A stretch of 5,374 nt of DNA from an uncultured Ruminococcus sp. (lineage in GTDB: Bacteria > Bacillota > Clostridia > Oscillospirales > Ruminococcaceae): assembly GCA_946183385.1 (NCBI GenBank), contig CAMHBN010000150.1, positions 1-5,374 on the forward strand. Reading direction: 5' to 3'. The position numbers were made by a program, and so were the translations under genes. Below are positions 1 to 5,374 of the stretch, piece by piece (position 1 is the first letter of the stretch; every line of letters starts with the position of its first letter). The notes beneath the pieces were generated by a model, which was not told where the DNA came from, searched no databases, and saw nothing but the letters and a program-made list of their open reading frames with translations.

Positions 1-1251
1 ACAAAGAAGGGCAACGCTGATATCGGCGGCGACTTCTCAGACGATCCGCTCTGGATGATACTCTCCGTTTCCGCTTATATCAAGGAGACAGGCGATTGGG
101 GCATTCTCGATGCCGATGTTCCCTTCGACGACGACCCGAACGGCAAGCACACTATGCTCGAGCACCTCAACGTTTCCTTCTATCACATCGTAAACAACCT
201 CGGACCTCACGGTCTCCCGCTCGCTATGAGAGCTGACTGGAACGACTGCATCAACCTCTCGTGCTTCTCAGACACACCCGGCGAGTCCTTCCAGACATAT
301 ACAAATCCCAAGTTCAAGGCTGAGGGCGGCTACTCCAAGATAGCTGAGTCCGCTTTCGTTGCTGCACTCTTCACCTACACAGGTCCCGCTTACGTCGGCA
401 TTCTCGAGCACCTCGGCAAGGCTGACGAGGCTGCAAAGGCTCAGGCTGAGATCGACAAGATGAAGAAGAACGTTATGGAGTCTGCATTCGACGGCGAGTG
501 GTTCCTCAGAGCTTACGACGCTAACGGCGAGAAGATGGGCTCACACGAGTGCGAGGAAGGCAAGATATTCATCGAGCCCCAGGGCTTCGCAGTTATGTCC
601 GAGATCGGTAAGGAGCAGGGCGCTGACATCAAGACCCTCAACTCCATCGATAAGTACCTCAACTGCGAGTTCGGTCTCGTTCTCAACAATCCCGCATTCA
701 CGAAGTATTATATCCAGTATGGCGAGATATCCACATATCCCGGCGGCTACAAGGAGAACGCAGGTATCTTCACTCATAACAACGCTTGGATAATCTGTGC
801 TGAGGCTTACACAGGACGCGGCGACAAGGCGTTCGAGTACTACTCGAAGATAGCTCCCGCATTCACAGAGGAGACCTCCGATATCCACAAGACCGAACCT
901 TACGTATACGGTCAGATGATAGGCGGTAAGGACGCCAAGAACTTCGGTCAGGGCAAGAACAGCTGGCTGACAGGTACTGCGGCTTGGAATATGGTGGCTA
1001 TTTCCCAGTATATCCTCGGTGTACAGCCCGTATTCGACGGACTCAAGGTTGACCCGTCCATTCCTCACGAGTGGGACGGCTTCACAGCAGTACGTCAGTT
1101 CCGCGGCGCTACCTTCAACATCACAGTCAAGAACCCGAACCACGTTTGCAAGGGCGTTAAGTCCATGACTCTCGACGGCAAGGCTATCGAGGGCTGTGTA
1201 GTTCCCGTATGCGACGGCGGCACACACGAGGTTGAGATAGTTCTCGGCTGA
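1..1251 (+). CDS. Cellobiose phosphorylase (GH94), C-terminal part, 5' end outside window
   Basis: Open in frame from the first base, so it is a partial gene; the ATG at 55 is internal. The 416 visible codons are about half of a usual GH94 cellobiose phosphorylase (roughly 800 residues). The family cleaves cellobiose with inorganic phosphate, giving glucose 1-phosphate and glucose in the cytosol and saving ATP. Seen here: the RADWNDC motif, whose second Asp (codon at 244-246) matches the general acid of characterised enzymes; GIFTHNNAW with a His at 775-777, and [11 protein letters not shown] with Thr-Gly at 970-975, both in the phosphate-binding region; and a C-terminal beta-rich stretch typical of the clan. 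The motifs favour cellobiose over chitobiose or cellodextrin phosphorylase, but substrate is inferred. All lysine codons are AAG and nearly all glutamates GAG, suggesting high expression. It ends with TGA 17 nt before a strong terminator and converges on the minus-strand cluster. Confidence 0.93.
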   Translation, partial: TKKGNADIGGDFSDDPLWMILSVSAYIKETGDWGILDADVPFDDDPNGKHTMLEHLNVSFYHIVNNLGPHGLPLAMRADWNDCINLSCFSDTPGESFQTYTNPKFKAEGGYSKIAESAFVAALFTYTGPAYVGILEHLGKADEAAKAQAEIDKMKKNVMESAFDGEWFLRAYDANGEKMGSHECEEGKIFIEPQGFAVMSEIGKEQGADIKTLNSIDKYLNCEFGLVLNNPAFTKYYIQYGEISTYPGGYKENAGIFTHNNAWIICAEAYTGRGDKAFEYYSKIAPAFTEETSDIHKTEPYVYGQMIGGKDAKNFGQGKNSWLTGTAAWNMVAISQYILGVQPVFDGLKVDPSIPHEWDGFTAVRQFRGATFNITVKNPNHVCKGVKSMTLDGKAIEGCVVPVCDGGTHEVEIVLG

Positions 1252-1268
1252 TAGCTGAATTGAATACA

Positions 1269-1302
1269 AAAATAAGAGGGCTCGTTTGAGCCCTCTTATT
1301 TT
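1269..1302 (+). terminator. Strong intrinsic terminator after the cellobiose phosphorylase gene, probably bidirectional
   Basis: A perfect 15-bp inverted repeat (1269-1283 with 1288-1302) closes a 4-nt GTTT loop. The core is GAGGGCTC/GAGCCCTC and the outer part AAAATAA/TTATTTT. The pairing T-run serves as the U-tract on the plus strand. The A-run at 1268-1272 does the same on the minus strand, so the element can stop transcription from both converging sides. It starts 17 nt after the stop codon. Confidence 0.92.
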
Positions 1303-1424
1303 AATGTTGTGCTTTTTTGTGGATAATTATCATAGATTACTTGATAAGGAATAATGAGGGCGATACTGATAATTTCAAATTAGAGAGGTTCTGACGCTTG
1401 TAATCAAGTATAGTTCAAAATTAT

Positions 1425-1452
1425 AAGCGGACCCAATTGAGTCCGCTTTTTT
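1425..1452 (+). terminator. Second intrinsic terminator in the convergent intergenic region
   Basis: An 8-bp stem (AAGCGGAC at 1425-1432, GTCCGCTT at 1441-1448) with an 8-nt loop runs into six T (1447-1452) on the plus strand. It begins just past the stop of the minus-strand gene ending at 1458. Read on the minus strand the stem is followed by ATAATTTT, a weaker U-tract, so it may also end the recA-side transcripts. On the plus strand it is a back-up to the first terminator or the end of an unrecognised short RNA. Confidence 0.75.
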
Positions 1453-1457
1453 CATAA

Positions 1458-1865
1458 TCAGTTTCCTGCTTGATAATCAAGGAAGTCTTTAGCTGAATCC
1501 CTGATCGCTTTATCAACAGAATCGTTGTCAGCAACACTTTTCAGAACGGATAAAAGCGCTTCCTTTTCATATTTCCCGTTGATACAGCGATTCACCATCC
1601 AGACAGTGTGCATCGCAGGAGCACGCCTGACCGAGGCCATCAGCTCGGGAAGGTAGCCGGGATAGAAGCCTTCGATAAAATGTACCATCGCACCCGGCAT
1701 TCCGAAGTCGTCAAGGGGGTGATTTTCCATGATAGCGAGCAGCTTTCCGACTATCTCAATACCTGCGCCCTCTTCCTTTAGCTTTTCGACTATTTCTTCC
1801 GAGCTGAATTCAAAATCGTCCGAACCGACAAGGCTTTCCAGCTGTTTCAGTAATTCTTCTATCAT
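1458..1865 (-). CDS. Uncharacterised 135-residue soluble protein, possibly an orphan immunity-type protein
   Basis: I cannot name this protein's family with certainty. It has no signal peptide and no membrane segment. It looks mostly helical: an acidic N-terminal part (residues 1-35, rich in Glu and Lys), then a conserved-looking core with NHPLDDFGMPGAMVHFIE, then APAMHTVWMVNRCING, then a C-terminal helical part ending in DYQAGN. The core loosely recalls small HEAT-like proteins found as immunity proteins or stand-alone genes in Firmicutes and Bacteroidetes; that comes from memory, not a search. The ATG at 1865 is supported by GGAGG at 1877-1873, 7 nt upstream. It lies 43 nt behind the regulator gene and could be read from the same transcript. 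One 60-base stretch inside it (1501-1560) is 42% G+C by hand count, against 67% in a stretch of rimO (3601-3660), so it may have been acquired separately. No toxin gene is visible beside it. Confidence 0.8.
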   Translation of the reverse strand: MIEELLKQLESLVGSDDFEFSSEEIVEKLKEEGAGIEIVGKLLAIMENHPLDDFGMPGAMVHFIEGFYPGYLPELMASVRRAPAMHTVWMVNRCINGKYEKEALLSVLKSVADNDSVDKAIRDSAKDFLDYQAGN

Positions 1866-1872
1866 ATTATAT

Positions 1873-1877
1873 CCTCC
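1873..1877 (-). promoter_or_regulatory. Ribosome binding site of the 135-residue gene
   Basis: GGAGG on the minus strand, 7 nt before the ATG at 1865. It fixes the start of the unknown gene and shows that it is translated independently, unlike the coupled genes upstream. Confidence 0.85.
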
Positions 1878-1881
1878 GTAA

Positions 1882-1895
1882 TATGAGCTATGAGC
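1882..1895. repeat. Two tandem copies of a 7-bp unit
   Basis: TATGAGC occurs twice without a gap (1882-1888 and 1889-1895) in the 43-nt spacer between the regulator and the 135-residue gene. It is perfect but short. It could be a slippage product or half-sites for a regulator; nothing else supports a function. Confidence 0.4.
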
Positions 1896-1908
1896 GAAAA
1901 AGCGAGGA

Positions 1909-2295
1909 TCAATCCGTCTTTTTCTTGATAGTGCGCTTGACTATGTGTTTGAGGCGCTGGCAGGTGTCCTGCGGGAAGTCTGTGATGAAGAGCAGAGCCT
2001 GGTCGTGAGCCTGCTCGTGCGGGAGCTTCAGGAACTTGTGGAAGAAGGTGTAGACCTCGTCGAAATTGGCGAATATCGCCGCGGCGGTAGCCTCGCCCTC
2101 GGGAGTGAGCACCACGCTGTTGCAGAAGTCCTCGTACACCAGACCCGAATTCGCGAGACACCGCAGCATCTTGCTCACGCTCGGACGTGAAACGCCGAGG
2201 TGCCGCGCGATACTGACGCACTTCACATAGTCGTCGAGCTCCGAGAGCTCCTTTATCGCGACAAGGTATTTTATCTGACCTGCACAGTGTTTCAT
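1909..2295 (-). CDS. DtxR/MntR-like transcriptional regulator, 128 residues, metal ligands apparently lost
   Basis: The order of elements matches the N-terminal DNA-binding and dimerisation domains of DtxR/MntR proteins. A first helix (YLVAIKELSEL, residues 10-20) is followed by a winged helix-turn-helix, with IARHLGVSRPSVSKMLRCL at about 29-47 and GLVYED...VVLTPEGE at 51-68 as the wing. A dimer helix then leads into FFHKFLKLPHEQAHDQA (84-100). At 128 residues it has no room for the SH3-like third domain, so it is MntR-sized. Aligned by eye to DtxR, Met10, His79, Cys102, Glu105 and His106 fall on Lys9, Phe78, Leu101, Ile104 and Thr105; only the His98 equivalent (His97) remains. It has five cysteines (4, 26, 46, 58, 112). 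The start at 2295 is chosen because AAAGGAG lies 6 nt upstream; a longer reading from 2427 would run back into pgsA and adds nothing family-like. It sits 11 nt after pgsA, probably in one operon. The target is unknown. Confidence 0.82.
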   Translation of the reverse strand: MKHCAGQIKYLVAIKELSELDDYVKCVSIARHLGVSRPSVSKMLRCLANSGLVYEDFCNSVVLTPEGEATAAAIFANFDEVYTFFHKFLKLPHEQAHDQALLFITDFPQDTCQRLKHIVKRTIKKKTD

Positions 2296-2301
2296 TTTCT
2301 G

Positions 2302-2308
2302 CTCCTTT
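2302..2308 (-). promoter_or_regulatory. Ribosome binding site that fixes the start of the DtxR-like gene
   Basis: AAAGGAG on the minus strand, 6 nt before the ATG at 2295. It overlaps the TAA stop of pgsA (2309-2307), so ribosomes ending pgsA stop on top of it. This supports the short 128-residue start over the upstream in-frame ATG at 2427. Confidence 0.85.
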
Positions 2309-2891
2309 ATTTGTCGGTGTCGATGAGGTTCCAGTAGCCTTTGAGGTAGATGGCTCCAGAGATTATCGTGAGCACGGTGGATATCCATATAAGCGCGGGA
2401 ATGAGCCATATATCGACGATATCGCACATCGCCTGCGGGAAGTTGAAGCTGAAATCATAGCACGCGCTCAGCCACACGAGCGCTGTGATTATCGCGACCA
2501 TGGTGAACGCGGTCTTGAGCTTTCCCCATAAGCCCGCGGCTACGACAACGCCGCTGTTTGCGGCAAGCAGCCTAAGTCCCGAAACCATAAATTCTCTCGC
2601 GCTGATGATGATAAGCGGTATAGCTCCGACCTTGATGTCGGGTATCTCTACGAACACAGCCAGTGCCGCGAGCACGAGCACCTTGTCCGCGAGAGGGTCG
2701 AGGAACTTGCCGAAGTTGGTGACGAGGTTGCGGCTTCGGGCGATCTTGCCGTCGAGAGCGTCGGTGACAGACGCGGCGCTGAATATCGCGAGGGCGGCGA
2801 GGTAGTGGAAGGGGAACTTCACGTACATACACACAAGGAAGAAAGGTATCAGAAATACCCTTAAAAGCGTCAGCTTATTTGGCAGATTCAT
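2307..2891 (-). CDS. pgsA: CDP-diacylglycerol--glycerol-3-phosphate 3-phosphatidyltransferase
   Basis: This membrane enzyme joins CDP-diacylglycerol and sn-glycerol 3-phosphate to give phosphatidylglycerol phosphate and CMP, the committed step to phosphatidylglycerol and cardiolipin. The complete CDP-alcohol phosphatidyltransferase signature is present: Asp44, Asp47, Gly48, Ala51, Arg52, Gly61, Asp65 and Asp69, the Asp residues binding the metal and catalysing transfer. The N-terminal MNLPNKLTLLR, SARE (97-100) and GKLKT (123-127) are typical of PgsA rather than of other family members. Hydrophobic segments lie at about 8-24, 30-42, 70-83, 88-110, 114-145 and 160-187, consistent with a six-helix protein. 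Its 194 residues are normal for the family. Its ATG overlaps the rimO stop (ATGA at 2891-2888), with an AGGTGA site just upstream inside rimO, implying translational coupling. Confidence 0.95.
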   Translation of the reverse strand: MNLPNKLTLLRVFLIPFFLVCMYVKFPFHYLAALAIFSAASVTDALDGKIARSRNLVTNFGKFLDPLADKVLVLAALAVFVEIPDIKVGAIPLIIISAREFMVSGLRLLAANSGVVVAAGLWGKLKTAFTMVAIITALVWLSACYDFSFNFPQAMCDIVDIWLIPALIWISTVLTIISGAIYLKGYWNLIDTDK

Positions 2892-4195
2892 TCTGAGATC
2901 ACCTCTCCTATAAGGTCGTAATCAAGAGTGTCGGTAATGCGGATCTTCACGTATTCGCCGACGGACACCTTTCCGTCGATGTCGGGAGCGTCGTTGGCGG
3001 TGCGTCCGAAGAAGCACTCGCCGAAGCGGTCGAAGCCCTCGACGACGGCTTCGAGCTCCGCACCGAGCATTTTCTCGTTGTTCTCGGCGCTTATGAGCAT
3101 CTGCTGCTCCATGATGATGTCGGCGCGGTGAGCCGCGACCTCGGGCTCTATCTGGTCGGGGAAGTCGTAGGACTTCGTCCCTTCCTCGCGCGAATACGCG
3201 AAGCAGCCGAGCCTGTCGAAGCGCACGCGCTGTACGAATTCGGCGAGGGCGTTGAACTGCTCCTCCGTCTCGCCGGGGAAGCCCGTGATGAGCGTGGTGC
3301 GCAGTATCACGCTCGGTACCTTTTCGCGGATATGCTCAAACAGCGCTTCGAGCTGTTTTTCGTCGCCCCAGCGGTTCATACGGCTGAGGATATCGCCGTC
3401 GCAGTGCTGTATCGGTATCTCGAGGTATTTCACGAGCTTGGGCTCGCTCGCAATGGTGTCGAGGAGCTCGTCGGTGATGCGCTCGGGGTAGCAGTAGAGC
3501 GTGCGTATCCATTTCAGCCCGTCAATTTTGCAGAGCTCACGCAGCAGCTCGGGGAGCTTGGGTTCGCCGTACAAGTCCTCACCGTAACGGGAGGTATCCT
3601 GCGCGATGACAACGAGCTCGGTCACGCCGTTGTCCGCGAGACGCTTTGCCTCCGCGAGCACGTCCTCCATCGGCACACTGCGGAACTTGCCGCGAATCTG
3701 CGGGATAGCGCAGTATGTGCAGCAGTTCGAGCAGCCCTCCGCGACCTTTAAGTACGAGAAGAACGGCAGGGTAGATATTATCCTGTCGCCCGTGAGCTCT
3801 GCGTCGAGCTTGGGCGAGAAGCGCAGCACGCGTTCGTCCTTCATCACGCTTTCGAGGACTTCCACGATGTCCTTGGTATCGCCGATACCGATGACGGCGT
3901 CCGCCTCGGGGAACTGCTCGGCTATCTCGTCCTTGTAGCGCTCGACGAGGCAGCCCGTAACGATTATCTTCTTTATCGTGCCTTCCTTTTTGAGCTGTGC
4001 GAGCTCGAGGATAGTCTCGATAGCCTCCTCCTTGGCAGGCTGTATGAAGCCGCAGGTGTTGACCACAGCAACGTCCGCGAGACCCGCCTCGGTCACGAGC
4101 TCATAGCCCTTTTTACGGAGCTTGTACAGCATTCTCTCTGAGTCCACGAGGTTTTTCGAGCACCCGAGAGAGACCATTCCAACTTTGATAGGCAT
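2888..4195 (-). CDS. rimO: Ribosomal protein S12 methylthiotransferase RimO
   Basis: A radical SAM enzyme that adds a methylthio group to the conserved aspartate of ribosomal protein S12. Seen in order: an N-terminal methylthiotransferase domain beginning MPIKVGMVSLGCSKNLVDSE, with cluster cysteines 12, 48 and 82; the radical SAM domain with Cys155, Cys159 and Cys162 (C-x3-C-x2-C in EGCSNCCTYCAIPQIRG), binding the second 4Fe-4S cluster; and a C-terminal TRAM domain from about residue 376 to 435. The GCSKNLVDSE start and the CAIPQIRGKFRS stretch point to RimO rather than the tRNA enzymes MiaB or MtaB. Length, 435 residues, is normal and all six cluster cysteines are present. The start at 4195 has GGAGG at 4208-4204, 8 nt upstream and inside the end of recX, which stops 3 nt before it. 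Confidence 0.96.
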   Translation of the reverse strand: MPIKVGMVSLGCSKNLVDSERMLYKLRKKGYELVTEAGLADVAVVNTCGFIQPAKEEAIETILELAQLKKEGTIKKIIVTGCLVERYKDEIAEQFPEADAVIGIGDTKDIVEVLESVMKDERVLRFSPKLDAELTGDRIISTLPFFSYLKVAEGCSNCCTYCAIPQIRGKFRSVPMEDVLAEAKRLADNGVTELVVIAQDTSRYGEDLYGEPKLPELLRELCKIDGLKWIRTLYCYPERITDELLDTIASEPKLVKYLEIPIQHCDGDILSRMNRWGDEKQLEALFEHIREKVPSVILRTTLITGFPGETEEQFNALAEFVQRVRFDRLGCFAYSREEGTKSYDFPDQIEPEVAAHRADIIMEQQMLISAENNEKMLGAELEAVVEGFDRFGECFFGRTANDAPDIDGKVSVGEYVKIRITDTLDYDLIGEVISE

Positions 4196-4198
4196 TTG

Positions 4199-4804
4199 TC
4201 ATTCCTCCGCCTGTTCATCAGCGTCCTCGAAGTATTCGCGCACGGCGGCATTTATCTCATCGAAGCCGTAGCCGTAGCGCACGAGAGCGCTTTTCACTTT
4301 TTCGATATTTTTCCTGTCGCTGCTGTCGGTGAGAAGCCGATAGTGCTTCGTTCGCAGCAGCTCTGCGAGGTTTTCTCCGAATAATTCCCTGTACTGCTCC
4401 AATGCAGAGGCGGCGACGTCCTCGTCGATGCCCTTCGCGAGCAGCTCTCTTTTTGCCCGTCGGAAGCCGTATTTCCGCGCCTCCACGAGCCGCCGCGCGA
4501 GCTTTTCCGCGTACCGCGCGTCGTCGATTATCCCCGCCCCCGTGAGCTTACCGACCACGGCGCGGCAGAGGTTCTCGTTCTTATATGTCCCGACGAGCTT
4601 ACTGTACATATCCTTCGCGTACTGGTACGCCCTGCGGAAGTTTGAATCGTAGATTATCTTCCTCAGCTCTGCCTTGTCGAGCTGCACGCCCTTTTTCAGA
4701 CCGTTGTCCGCGATGATGTCGATGTGCAGGTAGAGCTTCCGCTCGCCGTCGAGCTCCACCTCATAGGTCGAGCCCTTGTATTTGCTTATCGAGGTAATTT
4801 CCAT
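4199..4804 (-). CDS. recX: Regulatory protein RecX
   Basis: RecX binds in the groove of RecA filaments and limits or modulates recombinase activity. The protein is small (201 residues), basic and helical, as the family is. It shows the successive three-helix repeats: residues 56-75 (FRRAYQYAKDMYSKL), 78-134 with LTGAGIIDDARYAEKLARRLVEARKYGFRRAKRELLAKGI as the best family match, and 160-192 with KVKSALVRYGYGFDEINAAV. The N-terminal 45 residues form a beta-rich extension (YEVELDGERKLYLHIDI) common in Firmicutes RecX, and the C-terminus is acidic. Position directly after recA confirms the call. Start codon and recA stop share one base (TAATG at 4806-4802). The only Shine-Dalgarno-like sequence, GAGGA at 4812-4808, is just 3 nt away, so translation probably depends on coupling to recA. 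Confidence 0.93.
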   Translation of the reverse strand: MEITSISKYKGSTYEVELDGERKLYLHIDIIADNGLKKGVQLDKAELRKIIYDSNFRRAYQYAKDMYSKLVGTYKNENLCRAVVGKLTGAGIIDDARYAEKLARRLVEARKYGFRRAKRELLAKGIDEDVAASALEQYRELFGENLAELLRTKHYRLLTDSSDRKNIEKVKSALVRYGYGFDEINAAVREYFEDADEQAEE

Positions 4805-5374
4805 TATTCCTCAGCGGGAGTGAACTCCTCGAAGTCCTCGTCGATGTTGGCGAGGATATCGCTGTTGTCCTCGGCGGGAGCAGTGCCCTCGCTGTCCGCA
4901 GCCTTGGCAGCCGCCTTTTTTTCGGGCTTTGCCGCCGCCGCCGCTGTGAGCTCGTCCTTGCGTGCGAGTATCTTGTCCTCTATCTCCTTCATGAGGTCGG
5001 GGTCGTTCTTGAGGAGCTCCTTGACGTTGTCACGTCCCTGACCGAGCTTGTTGTCGTTGTAGCTGAACCACGAGCCGCCCTTCTTGATGATGTCGAGCTC
5101 GGTCGCGAGGTCGAGCACCTCGCCCGTGCGGGAGATACCCGTGCCGTACATCATATCGAACTCAGCCTCCTTGAAAGGCGGAGCGACCTTGTTCTTTACG
5201 ACCTTGCAGCGCGTTCTTGCGCCGATTATCTGGCTGCCCTCCTTGATGACCTCGCCCTTTCTTACCTCGATACGCACCGAGGAATAGAATTTCAGAGCAC
5301 GTCCGCCGGGGGTAGTCTCGGGGTTGCCGTACATAACGCCTATCTTCTCGCGAATCTGGTTGATGAAGATGGCA
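4804..5374 (-). CDS. recA: Recombinase RecA, C-terminal part, 5' end outside window
   Basis: RecA forms ATP-dependent filaments on single-stranded DNA, drives strand exchange and triggers LexA self-cleavage. The gene is open to the window edge, so only about the last 189 residues are visible; the ATG at 5334 is internal. The visible part begins [19 protein letters not shown], in and around DNA-binding loop L2, and continues [12 protein letters not shown], the family-typical core end ([19 protein letters not shown]) and the C-terminal lobe up to about 5334-downstream residue 128. The Walker A and B motifs lie outside. The tail from about residue 130 of that numbering is 47 residues: an Ala/Lys/Pro-rich linker followed by a very acidic end ([18 protein letters not shown]). 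In known RecAs an acidic tail restrains activity. A run of seven A in this linker forms A_AAA_AAG in frame. It heads the visible operon; any SOS box would be upstream of the window. Confidence 0.97.
   Translation of the reverse strand, partial: AIFINQIREKIGVMYGNPETTPGGRALKFYSSVRIEVRKGEVIKEGSQIIGARTRCKVVKNKVAPPFKEAEFDMMYGTGISRTGEVLDLATELDIIKKGGSWFSYNDNKLGQGRDNVKELLKNDPDLMKEIEDKILARKDELTAAAAAKPEKKAAAKAADSEGTAPAEDNSDILANIDEDFEEFTPAEE
4915..4921 (-). promoter_or_regulatory. Possible -1 slippery heptamer in the recA tail
   Basis: On the minus strand the sequence reads A AAA AAG with AAA and AAG as zero-frame codons, the same heptamer and phase as the dnaX frameshift site of E. coli. A 4-bp GCTG/CAGC hairpin with loop CGGA lies about 12 nt downstream; no upstream Shine-Dalgarno-like stimulator is evident. 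Slippage by -1 would give about 34 Cys/Arg-rich codons and end at a TGA 9 nt before the recX start. Use in the cell is unproven. Confidence 0.25.

Larger units (their letters stand above)
1458..5374 (-). other. Predicted transcription unit recA-recX-rimO-pgsA-regulator-unknown gene
   Basis: All six minus-strand genes run the same way with junctions of -1, +3, -4, +11 and +43 nt and no terminator-like hairpin between them. The first hairpins met in the direction of transcription are at 1452-1425 and 1302-1269. The first four genes in this order are a known Clostridia arrangement. The last gene is the least certain member because of its larger gap and different base composition. Confidence 0.65.

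Noticed and set aside
541..1269. A 242-codon open frame antisense to the cellobiose phosphorylase gene
   Set aside because: It is a by-product of the biased codons of the plus-strand gene. The product resembles no family, has no ribosome binding site, and its start lies inside the terminator stem.
1304..1354. A 16-codon plus-strand frame after the first terminator
   Set aside because: It has no ribosome binding site and lies behind a strong terminator; it is within chance expectation.
1375..1455. A 26-codon minus-strand frame (MKKADSIG...) just after the stop of the 135-residue gene, with AGGAA upstream
   Set aside because: Its first codons are the terminator hairpin itself, the upstream AGGAA is part of the preceding gene's coding end, and the peptide has no recognisable character.
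1865..1870. TATAAT-like hexamer directly before the ATG of the 135-residue gene
   Set aside because: A transcript starting from it would begin inside the coding region and miss the ribosome binding site. No convincing -35 element lies 17 nt upstream.
1862..2221. A 119-codon minus-strand frame overlapping the DtxR-like gene
   Set aside because: The product is an Arg/Pro-rich frame-shifted shadow of the regulator, which has a family match and a proper ribosome binding site in the other frame.
2296..2427. N-terminal extension of the DtxR-like protein from an ATG at 2427
   Set aside because: The extra 44 residues are encoded inside pgsA out of frame, resemble nothing in the family, and the start at 2295 has a well placed AAAGGAG.
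3128..3751. A 207-codon plus-strand open frame within rimO
   Set aside because: It is antisense to the conserved radical SAM core, whose protein is unambiguous. G+C-rich coding strands often leave such frames open, and no initiation signal or family resemblance is seen.
1..5374. Search for CRISPR arrays, tRNA or rRNA genes, insertion-sequence ends, riboswitches and phage genes
   Set aside because: No regularly spaced repeats, no cloverleaf-like or rRNA-like segments, no transposase or integrase-like proteins and no long leader regions are visible. Apart from 1252-1457, coding genes fill the window almost entirely.

Overview
The window looks like a piece of chromosome from a cellulose-degrading, Ruminococcus-like member of the Clostridia (Oscillospiraceae). 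This is inferred from three things. The cellobiose phosphorylase uses strongly biased codons. The gene order recA-recX-rimO-pgsA is familiar from this group. The RecA tail ends in an acidic [16 protein letters not shown] sequence. Species cannot be fixed from the sequence alone.

Layout. Positions 1-1251 (+) hold the C-terminal half of a GH94 cellobiose phosphorylase, whose start lies upstream of the window. Positions 1252-1457 are a convergent intergenic region with two hairpin terminators (1269-1302 and 1425-1452), both usable in either direction to some degree. From 5374 down to 1458 everything is on the minus strand. In transcription order it reads recA (3' part only), recX, rimO, pgsA, a small DtxR/MntR-like regulator and a 135-residue protein of unknown function.

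The first five minus-strand genes are packed like one transcription unit. recA and recX overlap by 1 nt (TAATG), recX and rimO are 3 nt apart, rimO and pgsA overlap by 4 nt (ATGA), and pgsA and the regulator are 11 nt apart. The last gene follows after 43 nt with its own strong ribosome binding site and is visibly AT-richer, so it may be a later addition. The promoter of the cluster lies outside the window, upstream of recA.

Function. The plus-strand gene phosphorolyses cytosolic cellobiose. The minus-strand cluster combines recombination (RecA and its modulator RecX), ribosomal protein S12 modification (RimO) and phosphatidylglycerol synthesis (PgsA). These are housekeeping roles linked by conserved synteny rather than by a shared pathway.

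No clearly new multi-gene system is visible. The items most worth a second look are the DtxR-like regulator that appears to have lost nearly all metal ligands, the orphan 135-residue protein, and a dnaX-type slippery heptamer in the recA tail.
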